Shown one piece after another: positions 22,409 through 34,993 of a stretch of 64,000 bases of DNA. Positions within the stretch are counted from its first letter, which is position 1. Every line of letters begins with the position of its first letter. The notes under the pieces are model-generated. The model searched no databases. It saw nothing but the letters and a program-made list of their open reading frames with translations, and was not told where the DNA came from. The stretch covers positions 244,999,351 to 245,063,350 of the forward strand of contig CM075669.1 in assembly GCA_037962975.1 (NCBI GenBank), given 5' to 3'. This stretch comes from Clitoria ternatea (lineage: Eukaryota > Streptophyta > Magnoliopsida > Fabales > Fabaceae). A program made the position numbers and the translations under genes.

Positions 22409-25236
22409 CATTCATCACATTGCCAGCAAATACCGATTGTCACAGCATTAAATATTTTAATTTCAATCGGCTTAAGCCACACACACACAATCAGAAACCG
22501 ATCGGTGTCTACATACATGCATCCATACATATTTATATACTCTCATTCGACATCATCTCAAATATCACAGCATCAATTACTTCTCAAGTCACATACACAT
22601 GATCAGAAACTGATCGGTATTCACATACATACATGCATACTCATACATTCACAACTATATTACAACATCAACCTTAAATATTTCTTAAGTCACTCATACA
22701 CACACGTACACACGACCCTAGATCGATCGGTGTGCACCTCCATACTTTCATTCATACGCATATCCATATAATTTTCACTCAGTATCATCTCTTACCCAGT
22801 TTAGTCATTCTAACAACTCGGACAGTGTCCTGTTCTCATTAATTACAACTTAAACACCCCCTTACCTCCGTTCCAAGCTTTGACAATCGTTGGGTCCATA
22901 GTTCCATCACCGTTCCAGCACCAGCCTCCTTACGCGTTTCACCAGTGTTCGTTTCACCACCTAATAGGTTTGGAATGTGAAACACATCAACGTTACACCA
23001 CCACTCACCCTATTAAAGGGCCACTTTGAGGCTCACAGCCAAGAGAAATGAAGATCGGAACAGTACCCCCACATGTATGACCATTCGGTCCAGAAAAGAA
23101 ACGAAAGGGATGAGGTGACAATTTCACACGGTTTAGAGGACATACCTTGAAACCATAACCACAGTTACACAATTATCTCAAGGTTTGATGCAAAAGAGAC
23201 TTTCCTTCAAAGCTTTCAGCCCTCAACAATGGAGGAAGGAGAAGAAGGGAGGAAACAGACGAAGGAGAAGAAGATTCTCGCGAGAAGATGAATAATTAAA
23301 GAAAGAGAAAGACACCTTTCTTTAATACCCATGGCAACCGGTCACCTGCCCAGCCGGTCATTTCTCCATTCCTTTATGATTTCCTTAATGATTTTAATTA
23401 AACCTCTCTTCTTCAATTCACACCTTTTATAATTAACCAATAATTCATAAAAATATCAATTAAATTCCTAAAAACAATTTTTAACATTTTCCACTTCACA
23501 AAATTTTCTATAAATATCCGGGATGTTACATCCACCCCCTAAAAAGGGATTTCGTCCCCGAAATCAACACACCTACTGAAAAAGATTGAGGTACACCCGC
23601 CTCATATCCGATTCAAATTTCCGATTCCAATTTTCCTAGTGTAGGTTACCCCTTTCAAATTTCTCCACTTCATTCTTACCAATGACACTTCCTTGTTCCT
23701 TATCCGTGTGGTCCGGAATTCCTCAATACCGATCGGCCGACTTCCATCGTCCTTCAATTCAAAGGGTCACTCGGCACAATCATTGAATCACTCGGAAAAT
23801 ACGCTCGAAGTTGTGACACATGAAGCACATTATGGATTAGTTAAAGAACTGGGAAGATCCAGTCGGTAAGTAACATTACCGATTTTCCAATATTTGATAT
23901 GGTCCGATACATCTTGGATTAAGCTTTTGGCTCATCAATATCCGACCGACACCTTTAGTCGGTGGAACCATCAGGAACCCAAAATCACCCGTCTGAAACT
24001 CAAGGGGTCTATGCCGATTGTCATAGTAATTTTTCTATCGGTCTTGGACCTTCTCCATTTTCTCTCGAATTAAGGTAACCTGTTCATAGCCAAGAAGTGA
24101 GCACTCTTGGTCAATCAGTCTATCATCACTCAGATTGCATTACACCCGGATTGGAATCTCCGATGGCTGGGGAAATCCAGGAGGTTTCTGGTGCTCAATC
24201 ATACATACAAGTTATTGCCTTTTTCATTCCGACTACCAGAATCCTTTCCTTACCCGGTAATACTAGAATGAATGCTCAAAGAACCCTTTTTCATGCAACA
24301 CCACTTGGTCTCGGAATCTACAAATTCCATCATTACCTTCGGTTAATTTCCACATTACTTCTTGAGAATATCACTCGAACCGAACAAAGACTCAGCAACT
24401 CTGATTATGGACCCGAGCACGAATTAAACAAATTCACCACTCGGATACATATTCCCCTTGGGAATTATTCACTCGGAAATATACTCATTCGAAGTTCCTC
24501 TTTCTCTGTCCAGAAGTACTTTTCCTGAAACAGGATCACTCGGTATATCTTAATCGGGCCATCCTACTCGGAAAGTGTCACACTCCACTCAGAGGTATCC
24601 TACTTAGGAATTCACTGCTCCGAAATATCTTGGGCCCAGTACTTAATCAAAACAGCTTTTCTTCACCCGGAAGGTCTTGTCCCAACACGATTCACTCGGA
24701 AATTCTCCACTCAGTGTACCTTAATAGAAACTTAAATCATTAGATTTCCTGGTATCATCTCTATTTACTCCTCATCTCTAATCGCTTATCAATTTTAGAA
24801 ATACGACTCATACACTTCTCTTCGCTAAATCCGATCACCCAAGATTGACTAAAACACATCTGTCCCCTTGACTCCACACGACCTCAACCACTAGTGCAAC
24901 AACTGAGGTGATCAGTCTCAGTAGTTCAACACTTCGTAGTTAACCCGAGTGAAAGTCGGGTATACAGTCCAACTATCCATATCACCGATCGACATGCAAC
25001 TGTTTGCATCATTATCCATTTACCTATGCCTATTGGCAACTTCATGAAGAATCAATGTTAAAAGGAACCTACGGTGGCTAGCCATTATGATTCCCATGTA
25101 ACATTAATATCCGTGCAAAGTATAAACGACTAGGTAAAACTCCTCTTCATTCCTATTATTTGCCCGCTCAACCACTTTCTAATTACTTTGTCCCATGTTC
25201 TTCATTTTCTACTTCTCGTTATCATATGCACAACAG

Positions 25237-25240
<4 letters not shown>

Positions 25241-25281
<41 letters not shown>
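25241..25281. repeat. (AT)n microsatellite inside element B
   Basis: A pure AT dinucleotide run of about 40 bp lies within the degenerate pol region. Confidence 0.9.
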
Positions 25282-25282
<1 letters not shown>

Positions 25283-26937
25283 TTCACTCGACCGTCACTC
25301 ATACAATTCTTTTTGTTGATTATTCCGAGTGAATTCTCACTTCATCAATTATTCTCGCTGAGAATTATTACTAATTGTCCTTCGGCTATTACCTTTAACT
25401 TATTCGACATTATTACACCGTCCTCCATTACCTACTCGGAATTTCTCCCAATGTCCTTTAATGAATCGTCTAACAACTTGAACATAACATACTGGCAACG
25501 TTTATTTAAACCACTTTACAGAATCTCTATAGGAGGCTCACCCCTCCTAGAAGGTTACCTTCTTACAACGTTGCTAACTTGCATTAGCTATTACTCGTCC
25601 ATTAAGTACATTCAACACCTGAATGAACAACTAATATCAATCGTCATCCTGACCAGGTAGAAATGTATAGGGGTTCATTCTTCCTAAGAACAATGATATC
25701 AAAGTATTCATCCATTTATTTCATTTTATGAAACATCCGACTCCATTATTCCGACAAACTCATAGCTATCAACGCACTTACTATTCCCATTTCCCCCTCT
25801 CAGAAAATTAGTACCCGAGTCCTAAAAGTGTTGGCTCGGTTACCAGGCCACTCAGTTGCTGCCTTTGTGGGCAATCGGGCCTAAGGCGTCCTGGTTGTCC
25901 ACATTGGAAACAAACGATTTGTCCAGTCAGACAATGTCTTACAATATGGCTAAGCCACAACTATAGCACGTTCGGTTGCCCGACTGACTACCAGATCAGC
26001 CAATAGAAATCCGGCCAGAAAAGAAAGAAGACATAGTGAAAGACTTACTGCCACGAAAGAACCGATCCATTTTCTTGTAACTCAATCCTCTTACCTTCAC
26101 GACCTTTTATCTTCCGACTGGAGGGCCCTCTGTAATGGTACTCCCTCGGTCAGCATATCCTTGTCCACCAGAATCGGATAATCCTGAATCTCAATCGGCA
26201 TAATCTCACTGCGAATTCTAATTCACAATCCTGCTTCATTTTTGGCACACTCACTACTCTCGGTTTCTCCCAGTGAGAAAGAGTGATAGAAGTCACAGCT
26301 CATCAAACTTAATAGTGCGCTCGGCCGTTGACACTCGGCCCTGTCCCTACCTCAAGTTCCATTTTCTTTCGAATTTTCTAATTATCTGAGAAGTACTTGA
26401 CAAGAAACCACTCTTGGAAATTCGCCCACACTAACGACTCACTCGTCGTCTTCATCGGTACCTTAGTCCGATACCACCATATCCTAGCCTCTCCTTCAAA
26501 TGATAGGTCATAAACTATACTTTATGCTCCTTTGAGAACTCGGAATACCCAAAAGCTTATTCGATTTTATTTATCCGAACGTACTCCCAACCATAGTCAT
26601 GTCCTTCTTTATAAGCAGGGGGGAATTCCTTTTCAAGAATTCATCAAAAGTGGGACCTGATTCAGTCCTACTCATCAATTTGGCGAATTCTGAAAAGAAG
26701 CCATCTCCTCTATCAGACTAGCTCTCCGGCCATAAAATAATTCTATAATGAATAAACACTTCACTATTAGTAACCAATACTCTACCAGGGAGTCGGATAA
26801 TTACCTCACATAAAACACGATGCCACTAGCGTGCCAAGGGAGTGATGCCAAGCTGCACAAACAACCAGAAATACAATGCAATAAAGTGCAAAACACAATC
26901 ACTCGATTCGCCCATCCACTCAGCTTTAGAAAGAACC

Positions 26938-26949
26938 GCTCTGATACCA
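26938..26949 (-). promoter_or_regulatory. Element B primer-binding site (tRNA-iMet)
   Basis: Sense TGGTATCAGAGC, two bases from the 5' LTR start at 26952. It fixes the minus orientation of B. Confidence 0.88.
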
Positions 26950-28030
26950 AATGTGACATCCCTCGTCAATTTTCTCATTTTTCCAAAATAATTTTTCACG
27001 TTTTAATATAAAAATCCACTCGGTCTTAATATAAAAATATTTACTTTTCTTATGTATATTCAAAGTAGTAAAATCACACTTAAATTAGCAAATTCCGACT
27101 GAAACGGATCCAAAATACATCCATAAATAAAATAGTTATTTGATGCTAAAATCCCGAGTCATTAACTTGGTGGTGAAAATCTTAGTAAAACAAAATATGA
27201 CTCTCGAATTTACACTTATGGCAAGCGCACCAGTCGTTAAAATTGTAGAATATTTGATCGTCCCACAGGGATTGTGGTAAGTACCTCAATCTAGGACTAG
27301 TACAAGCTGAACCAACAGAAAATACATGAAGTTCATTCGGTTTTTATGGTTTTAGTGTTTTATAGTTGTTTTTTGTATTTTCAGAAACAGAGTTAAAGTG
27401 AAATGTAGGAAGTGATTTAAAGAAAACAGGTCAGGACTGCTTCGGCTCACAATTTCCTCAAGAAACATGCAATTAAGTATAATCGAACTTCACAATCTAG
27501 AGGACAATCCGCTTGTGGTTACTCCCTAATTCCTTAGGTGAAAAACACTAATTCTTAAGCAATGAACCTTAATTCCTTAAGTGCTCGATTAACCTAAGAA
27601 TCTAATGCAAAATTGGAGGTTGAACTCTAACTATTCACCTAAATTGATTAGGCCTGAACTAGTTAGAAAGCTGAAAGTTACCTAAGCTTCAGCCATGATT
27701 CCTCACTGGTGAAGTTCTTCATCGATTCTGGATTTGTCAATCCAGCAGTTCTACTCCACTCCTCAGCTTGTTCGCCTCAGGAGCTAGAAGTCGATCTACT
27801 TGCTCACAGCTTCAAGACTCCATTGCTAACCTTCGCAATCCCAACCTTAGGGATTTAGAACTCCATCGACGTTGGCTTCATCGAAGGAATACAGATAGAC
27901 ATGGATGGGAGAGTTTAGAGTGATGAAAATGTAGTGAGAGATTGGAATTGGAAAAATGAAGTGTATTATTTGTTCTATGTATTCTGTCTCTGTTTTTTTT
28001 TCCGTCCTGGTTACAGAGTATGTTCATGAG

Positions 28031-28040
28031 TATATATAGG
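28031..28040 (-). promoter_or_regulatory. TATA box candidate of LTR I
   Basis: The minus strand reads CCTATATATA with GC-containing flanks, about 980 bp from the LTR sense start. Confidence 0.4.
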
Positions 28041-28317
28041 CTTCTATCTAAAAACTAACTAACTAAAACTGATAACTCTGAAACCTTAAGTTAACGACTA
28101 AACTTAACTAACTAATCACAGCTCAGCTCTTAGCAGATTACAACTCATCATTAGCTAATGTACAACTCAGTGCCAACCAATAACAACTCACTACTTAAAT
28201 TATTAAGGTACAAGTAGAAGCGAAGGCAATGGAAGATGGAAACTGCACTGCGTCGAGTGTGTTGTTGGAGGGAAGGAACAGTGTTTAAATTACTGCCTTT
28301 ATGCTTCAGCTACTGGG

Positions 28318-28510
28318 TTCTCGCTTGAGCAGACTAAACTTTCGCTTGGGCGAATTCGGGAATTGCATTGCAGTGTTCCTTTGTCGCTTAAGCGTGATTG
28401 AGAAGCTTGGGCGAATTGATATTCTGTAGTTACGCTTGAGCTAACTTGTTTGCTTGAATGAATCTTGGGCCCTCGCTTGAGCGATTCAACATACGCTTGA
28501 GCGGATTAAT
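28318..28510. repeat. CGCTTGAGCG-type palindromes in LTR I
   Basis: Variants (TCGCTTGAGC, TCGCTTGGGCGA, TCGCTTAAGCG, ACGCTTGAGC) recur about nine times in under 200 bp. Confidence 0.75.
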
Positions 28511-30696
28511 TACTCAATCGGTATTCTGCAGTTGGCGCTCGGATTCTTCGTACAATATTCCGAGTCTTTGTTGAGTCGGTTTTTGGACTCTTTTGGGGTC
28601 GGTGTCTTGGGAGTCTTCTTAAGTTAGCTTTCCTGAAGTCTCGCTTGGTCAGTATTTGAGCTCCTTTCAGTCGGATTTGTGAAGACTCACTCGGAATTAT
28701 CAATTCCTGCTCGGATTTGTAGGATTTCACTCAGAATTTTCTTCTTATCTCGAGTGCGCCCTGTTCCTGTACCAATAAAAAGCTACTTGCCTAGCAATTA
28801 TATGCGGGCTGCTTAGTGAATTTATAAATACTTCAAAATTCCTTAACTAATTAATATTTTCAATCGGTTTCTTACATAAATAACATACTTTTGAAATGAA
28901 TAACTAAAACATGAATTATTAACAAATTATTAAATAATAATATCAAAACTAGACAATACTTAGTAATTTATGTTAAATAAACAGTGGAATAATTAAGTCT
29001 TTTCAAGACTTATCATTATTTAGGAACAACGAAAGAAGGAAAACGGAGTCAGGAGTCAATCGCCTGAGCGAACCCCTGATTCGCTTAAGCGAGTGCCGAC
29101 TCGCTTGAGCGAGTGCTACTCATCAACTTGAGCGTACAAGACATATGAGTAAAGCCAACAAGTCGGATCTCACTCGGAAATATGAGCACTCGGGTATCTC
29201 TCACTCGGAAACGACTTAACCTTCACTCAACAAAGGCTCCCTCGATCTGACATCCTCGGAAAATAAGTCCACTCGGAACCGCTGGTCTTTCATCACTCAG
29301 AAAAGCTTAACTTCCCTTCACTCAGGAAAGATTCACTCATATCTTCACTCGGGAGAACTGTTATCTTTCTTCACTTGGAATTTCAGCCATAGCTCACTCG
29401 GAGTCGCTCCAACATTTCCACTTGGAAGTGAGTCTCTCGGTTATTCTTCACTCAGAGAAATGGAGAATATTCACTTGAGCATAATGAGCACCAAATCAAT
29501 CGGCTCTTGCTCGGGTAAGGAGGAATCCACTCGGCTAGCTTCACCCGGTATACGACTCTTCTACAGTAATGCAAATCCACTTATAAAGTAAACACCAAGC
29601 ATTTAACATCAAGAATTTATACTCACTTCGCACAGCATACCGATTTGAATTTATTTCATTATACTGGTAACACTGTAGCATAAAACACTCGAAAAACTCA
29701 ATACATATAAATTACAATGCATTCACATTCACTCGGTGCCTTGGCATCAATCCCCCGCTCGGCACACCTCCATGGCTCCGACCTCCTCCCTGTCACTGGT
29801 TACTAAAAATTGAAAACAACAGCAAGGGTGAGTGTTTAGCATCATAATTAATCTAGAACGGAATTCAAATAAAACACGAGTAGAAACTCCGTCTGATTGC
29901 TTATTCCTCACACTGCATATTTCACTCAGCAAGCAACTTACTCGGCAATATACTCTCTTGGCAATATGTCCATTAACACTCGTCACTATAGTAATTCACT
30001 CTCAGTAGCATAACAACTCTCCTTCGACCATCTTAATAAGTAATTTCCACTCAGTAAATATAACAATTCTTCTACTCAGAAAATATAGTAATCCCTCGGC
30101 AAAGATATGAAATTACACTCAACAATTACATCTATTCATTCAGCAATGATTTAAACTTTCGTTCAGCAATTATAACCAATTTTACCACTCGGTGAATATA
30201 ACATCACTCAGGAATTATTTAAATTTTCATTCGGCAATTAAAACTGTTTGCACTCATCAATACATCAAATCATTCCCAGTAAATATATATCAAATTCTCA
30301 CTTGGCAATCATAACAAATTAACACTCGGTAATCATAACAATTCATGTTCAGCAATTATAATACATCATACTCGGCAATTATGTTCATCTTCATTCAGCA
30401 AATATAACAATTTACACTCGTCAAATACAACAAATTGGCCCTCGGTAAATACAACACCATACTCATAAATTTTCACTCGGATAATATGACATCTCACTCA
30501 GCAAGTACAAAAATTCATGCTCATCAAATATATCAAAATCTCATTCGGTAATCATAACAAACTTCACTCGGCAAGTATAGCAAACTGCACTCGGTAAATA
30601 TACACCACAACTAATAATTCATCAAATTACAAGTCACAACTGACTCTCATAAAATCGACTCCTAGTATCCGGATACTAAAGGATTGGCCTTCAGTT

Positions 30697-31000
30697 GGGA
30701 GTCCGACTTGACATCCCGTGAACCCGACTTGGTTCACCGAGCCCGACTTGGCTCCCCCTCAACCACTAGGTCAAAGACCACTGGGTAGCTTAACTGGGTC
30801 CGACTTGACCACAAAAGCCAAAAATACAGGGTAATATATACCGTCGGCCATCCCATACCACATAATCACATCTCAATCATTTCATACTATCAACAATCAA
30901 CAAATACAACCACCAGAACTCGCATATGCTCACAACACAGGGTGACCGACTTGTCAAACCCATTCATCACATTGCCACTAGGCGACCTGCTTGTCAAGCC
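30697..31000 (-). repeat. Hairpin array in LTR B (right copy)
   Basis: The same seven stem-loops as at 22105-22408 are intact. The fifth loop here is CGACTT instead of TGACTT, bringing it to the consensus. The first is at 30697-30717 and the last ends at 31000. Confidence 0.8.
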
Positions 31001-32121
31001 CATTCATCACATTGCCAGCAAATACCGATTGTCACAGCATTAAATATTTTAATTTCAATCGGCTTAAGCCACACACACACAATCAAAAACCGATCGGTGT
31101 CCACATACATGCATCCATACATATTCATATACACTCATTCGGCATCATCTCAAATATCACAATATTAATTACTTCTCAAGTCACATACACATGATCAAAA
31201 ACTAATCGGTATTCACATACATACATGCTTACTCATACATTCACAACTATATTACAACATCAACCTTAAATATTTCTTAAGTCACTCATACACACACACG
31301 ACCCTAGACCGATCGGTGTGCACCTCCATACTTTCATTCATACGCATATCCATATAATTTTCACTCAGCATCAACTCTTACCCATTTTAGTCATTCTAAC
31401 AACTCGGACAGTGTCCTGTTCTCATTAATTACAACTCGAACACCCCCTTACCTCCGTTCTAAGCTTTGACAATTGTTGGGTTCACAGTTCCATCTCCGTT
31501 CTAGCACCAGCCTCCTTATACGTTTCACCAGTGTTCGTTTCACCACCTAACAGGTTTGGAATGTGAAACACATCAACGTTACACCACCAGTCACCCTATT
31601 AAAGGGCCACTTTGAGGCTCACAGCCAAGAGAAGTGAAGATCGGAACAGTACCCCCACATGCATGACCATTCGGTCCAGAAAAGAAACGAAAGGGATGAG
31701 GTGATAATTTCACATGGTTTAGAGGACATACCTTGAAACCACAACCACAGCTACACAATTATCTCAAGGTTTGATGCAAAAGAGACTTCCCTTCAAAGCT
31801 TTCAGCCCTCAACAATAGAGGAAGGAGAAGAAGGGAGGAAACAGATGAAGGAGAAGAAGATTCTCGCGAGAAGATGAATGATTGAAGAAAGAGAAAGAAA
31901 CCTTTCTTTAATACCCATGGCAACCAGTCACCTACCCAGCCGGTCATTTCTCCATTCCTTTATGATTTCCTTAATGATTTTAATTAAACCTTTCTTCTTC
32001 TAATCATACCTTTTATAATTAACCAATAATTCATAAAAATATCAATTAAATTCCTAAAAACAATTTTTAACATTTTCCAATTCACAAAATTTTCTATAAA
32101 TATCCAGGATGTTACAGTTAT

Positions 32122-32181
32122 ACGGCCCAGATTTGCCCCTCTCACTCTCATATAAGAGAACTTTTCTCATAAGATACATCC

Positions 32182-32182
<1 letters not shown>
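32122..32182 (+). mobile_element. Foldback MITE, right arm
   Basis: The sequence ACGGCCCAGATTTGCCCC to GATACATCC is the inverted partner of 8934-9020, separated from the rest by the 23-kb insertion of B with TSD GTTAT. An (AT)n run follows at 32184-32222. Confidence 0.8.
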
Positions 32183-32223
<41 letters not shown>

Positions 32224-32258
32224 CACCAAGTAAATACCCCGGATCATTTTATAGCCTA

Positions 32259-32280
32259 TCTCATATATGAAGATATGAGA
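32259..32280 (-). promoter_or_regulatory. U5 hairpin of family C
   Basis: Perfect 8-bp arms TCTCATAT and ATATGAGA enclose a six-base loop. The counterpart in C2 (36624-36645) keeps pairing with one G-T wobble, and one in F (52361-52381 and 59839-59859) keeps a shorter stem. In F it lies about 75-95 bases inside the LTR edge that adjoins the PBS. Confidence 0.65.
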
Positions 32281-33692
32281 AGGTGAATTAAAAATAGTTC
32301 CTGAGAAATTTATAAATAAAAACAGTGGAAGAATTAGTTAAATTATTATACTATGATTGGATTTTAAATGGATAATCGATTAGAGGAAATAAGGGGTCAA
32401 ACTATGATAATTACATTTGTAGGATGTTACAACAACAAGCCTTAATGTCAAGAAAACCCAATTAAATGAAACAAAAGCAATTGGAGGAATCAGGGCCATC
32501 TCGCTCAAGCGGATGCCCCACTCGCTTAAGCTAGTTCCATAAGCCACGCTTGGGCAAGCCAGCGAGGCGCTTGAGCGAAAGAGGAAAAAGGCATCAGGGG
32601 CCATGCTACCATCAAAGGGGATTCTCACTTAATTGAGAATCCATCTCGCTTGAGTGAGATTATCAGGTCTTATGCAGAAAACATGAAAATTTCACAACTC
32701 AACATGCCAAAACTCAATTCAAGCCAAATTGGTTAAATTCATCACATCACATACATCATGTTAAGCATTTAAAACTTGTTCCAAACAATAATACTCATAA
32801 TTTTTCATTCCAACTCATGAATCACATTCTAATTAAGCTTATTACTATATATGCCCTATAAAATGCAATTTTTCATATAAACCTTCATTCATTCATCAAA
32901 TTTAGAGGCAATCCACAACCAGTTTATCATTCATACATTGACAAGGTCATAATAAAAAATGAGCCATACACACAAGGGTCTCATTTTCCTACATGACTTC
33001 TAAAATCAACTATCCTCAAGTTAATTACAAAATAAGCATATACACACTATATGCCATACAAAATGAATATACATGCCGGCCAAGGCTCATCCACAGTCCT
33101 TTCCATATTTACCTTCTCCAATGCTCGACCTCCAAAAAGTAGGATTTAGATCATACCTACATCAACCTTAAAAATGGCAACTAGGAGGTGAGTAACATAG
33201 TCTAAATGTATCAAAGTCACACATTATGATGATACTAATACATACTCACATATGATACATTTCACAAGAAACATCATAGTTACATTCACATGCTATACCA
33301 TTCATAGCAACATATTACAAACCCGAGAAATACAACCACAACACACATAATTAAATCATTGGTATTCTTAATAGCATCATCATACACACAATGTTAGTAT
33401 CTCATTTCTTTCCTCTTTGTATCTCAATCATCCATTGCCATCATGGGCTTCCCATTAGGCATATCTCCAGCTATATGCAAAAGCTCTTAAAGCTAATGCA
33501 TATGCACAAGGAATTATCACCAAATGCAGATCTGACTGTGGGAAATAACAACATACTAATTGTGGGACAAGCATAGGTGTGCTACTATGCCCCTATTACA
33601 GTAGAAAAATATGCACACTTATATCTCAATTCATGCATGCTCAACAACATATTTTACTGGTACCAAACCGCTCTCGCCCATCTGTAGCACTA

Positions 33693-33953
33693 GTCACCCC
33701 GTGACTTGCGAATCAACATTGTGGCCTCACTTGCCACAAGTGCTATGGGCCCTTCCCGAACACACATCAAGAGAGCCGTGTCCCGTCGGACATCAGGGTA
33801 ACTCGCTCACCATAGAGCCGCCCGCCCACTGGGCCGGCCACATTGCGTGCCTCATCACCAAACTATGGACAGCTTCGTGATTCCCAGAATTACTAGGGAA
33901 ATATAACATTATACCCGTGCACTAGGTCATCCTCTCACTGGGCCTGCCTAGTG
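33693..33953 (-). repeat. GC-rich hairpin cluster in LTR C1
   Basis: Perfect stems: GTCAC/GTGAC (33693-33705), TTGTGGC/GCCACAA (33719-33739, loop CTCACTT), GTCC/GGAC (33780-33791), GCCC/GGGC (33824-33834) and CACTAGG/CCTAGTG (33920-33953). The stretch is markedly more GC-rich than its AT-rich surroundings. Confidence 0.65.
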
Positions 33954-34059
33954 GAACCCTTAACATTCCATATAGACAACAATGATATGCCATGGATGCA
34001 ATACAATGCAAATCAAGTACATCCTCACACTATGTGTAACATCCCAAAATTTGTAATTT

Positions 34060-34800
34060 TTAGAAAATTCCTTCATTAAGGATTAATGAAAAATTTCTGA
34101 ATGAAATTCTGAGTGAATACTGTTTGAAATATGATATTCCGAGTGAAAATGGTACGATACCGAGTAAAGTAAGACCGAAGAAGCTATTTCCAAATAGAGT
34201 TAAGATGTTTCCGAGTGAAACATCATTAAGCAAATTATTTCTAAGTTAAGAAAACGGTGTCCGAATGAGACACTTCTGAATAAGGAAAATCTGAGTGAGA
34301 CGATTCCAAAAATGGAAAGGCGTCAAGTGAGAAATTTCTAAATACCGTATGACGAGGCACCGATTGGGGATATATCGAGTGAGTCTTTTCCAGGAAGTGT
34401 TTCTGGACAAAGGACTTTAACTCCGATTGAGTATGTTCCGAGTGAACAATTCTCGGGAAAAGTAAAATATCTGAGTGGTTTGTTCCTGAGTGGTGGACTC
34501 TTCATTCAATTTAATTTATGCTCGGGTTTATTTTTGAGATTGCCCTTGACCCCGAGTGATTTTTCAACGGAAGACTTCCGAGTAACGTAAGTAAAAGAAT
34601 TGACTCGGACAAAAATATATCTGAGTATATTTGAATGAGATGTTACCGTGTGGGACGTCTCCGAGGAAAGAAAGCTGAGTGTTTCAGGGGATAGAGCCTT
34701 TCCGAATGAATTTCCTCTGAATGAAGGAATTCTGAACGGGCAGAGACTTTCTCAGAAAGATAGGCTCAGAATGTTAAAACCGAGTCGGAATTAATAATTA
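34060..34800 (+). repeat. CCGAGTGA-type array in LTR D
   Basis: CCGAGTGA, CTGAGTGA and TCCGAATGA words recur every 20-40 bp, on the plus strand as in LTR S, which is also plus. The array lies upstream of the TATA box, in U3. Confidence 0.75.
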
Positions 34801-34993
34801 TTTTAATTATTAGATCTTTCCACGTCACTCTGTTCTTCTACCTTCCAGTAAAGTCTTTTTCTGATATTTTTCCAAGAATGAGACCCTCTCTGATGTGCTG
34901 TCCCTTTTCATTAAATGCTTATTCCTTATTCACTATCTGAAGAAACGTACAACAGAGATCTTTTTATTGTTCACGTCTCTTTTGCATGAACAA

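Larger units (their letters stand above)
9115..23530 (-). mobile_element. Element B 3' LTR (left), split by element A
   Basis: The pieces are 9115-9550 and 20652-23530. The joint is shown by the uninterrupted partner LTR near 29240-29260, where CTCCCTCGATCTGACATC continues straight through. Content in plus order: palindrome block, CCGAGTGA array (reverse complement), hairpin array at 22105-22408, then a promoter-like end. In sense, GGTATTAAAG near 23312 is a weak TATA candidate about 210 bp inside the LTR start. Confidence 0.9.
23531..26951 (-). pseudogene. Element B internal region: decayed gag-pol
   Basis: The PPT is at 23531-23542 (sense ends GGGGGTGGA), and the PBS is at 26938-26949. Only fragments are recognisable. 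About 23940-24130 is integrase tail and core homology, including a copy of the sequence encoding TKSAHFL. About 24260-24340 resembles the integrase zinc region with deletions. About 25870-25985 holds two degenerate zinc knuckles; one still reads CFQCGQPGRLRPDC with His replaced by Arg. About 26380-26560 is gag-like. The RT and RNase H, expected at 24400-25800, are not recognisable. That stretch instead holds CACTCGG words and an (AT)n run at 25241-25281. No functional protein can come from this copy. Confidence 0.75.
27141..29015 (-). mobile_element. Solo LTR I (1.88 kb, Athila-like?)
   Basis: It begins TGATGCTAAAATC and ends AAGACTTATCA, with TSD TTATT at 27136-27140 and 29016-29020. The block TCGTCCCACAGGGATTGTGG near its left end resembles, in reverse complement, the end of LTR H and a box I associate with Athila/Tat-type LTR ends. 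Orientation is inferred from that match. The sense TATA-like CCTATATATA is at 28031-28040. It carries CGCTTGAGCG words at 28318-28510 and CTCACTCGGAATT words near 28685-28740, motifs otherwise found in LTRs with quite different termini. Confidence 0.75.
9115..32116 (-). mobile_element. Ty3/gypsy element B, complete but decayed, with nested insertions
   Basis: The element is bounded by TGTGACATCC at 9115 and GGATGTTACA ending at 32116, with TSD GTTAT at 9110-9114 and 32117-32121. LTRs are 9115-23530 (3315 bp net of element A) and 26952-32116 (3285 bp net of LTR I). The internal part, 23531-26951, has a tRNA-Met PBS, a polypurine tract and only fragments of gag and integrase. The nesting order is clear: MITE, then B, then A in the left LTR and I in the right LTR. 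B is transcriptionally minus, judging by its PBS at the right end of the internal part. Confidence 0.9.
26952..32116 (-). mobile_element. Element B 5' LTR (right), split by LTR I
   Basis: The pieces are 26952-27140 and 29021-32116, 3285 bp net. It matches the left LTR piece by piece: palindromes 29060-29140, CCGAGTGA array 29250-30610, hairpins 30697-31000. Open frames such as 30926-31168 (Thr/His-rich) recur in the left LTR and are readings of repeats. Confidence 0.9.
32222..34034 (-). mobile_element. LTR C1, second piece
   Basis: It resumes the LTR interrupted at 8899. A hairpin is at 32259-32280, a CGCTTGAGCG cluster at 32500-32660, and a GC-rich hairpin-rich stretch at 33690-33955. It ends at TSD CTATG (34030-34034) where D entered. 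An open frame at 33611-33880 runs through the hairpin stretch and has no family features. Confidence 0.75.

Noticed and set aside
22334..22771. 145-residue His/Thr/Ser-rich frame
   Set aside because: It lies in LTR B, overlaps the hairpin array, is interrupted in the right LTR copy, and reads through ACACAC-type repeats.
24097..24528. 143-residue plus-strand frame
   Set aside because: It is antisense to degenerate integrase sequence of element B and has no domain.
33611..33880. 89-residue frame in a GC-rich stretch of LTR C1
   Set aside because: Composition follows the hairpin cluster; no homologous frame in C2 or the E LTR.
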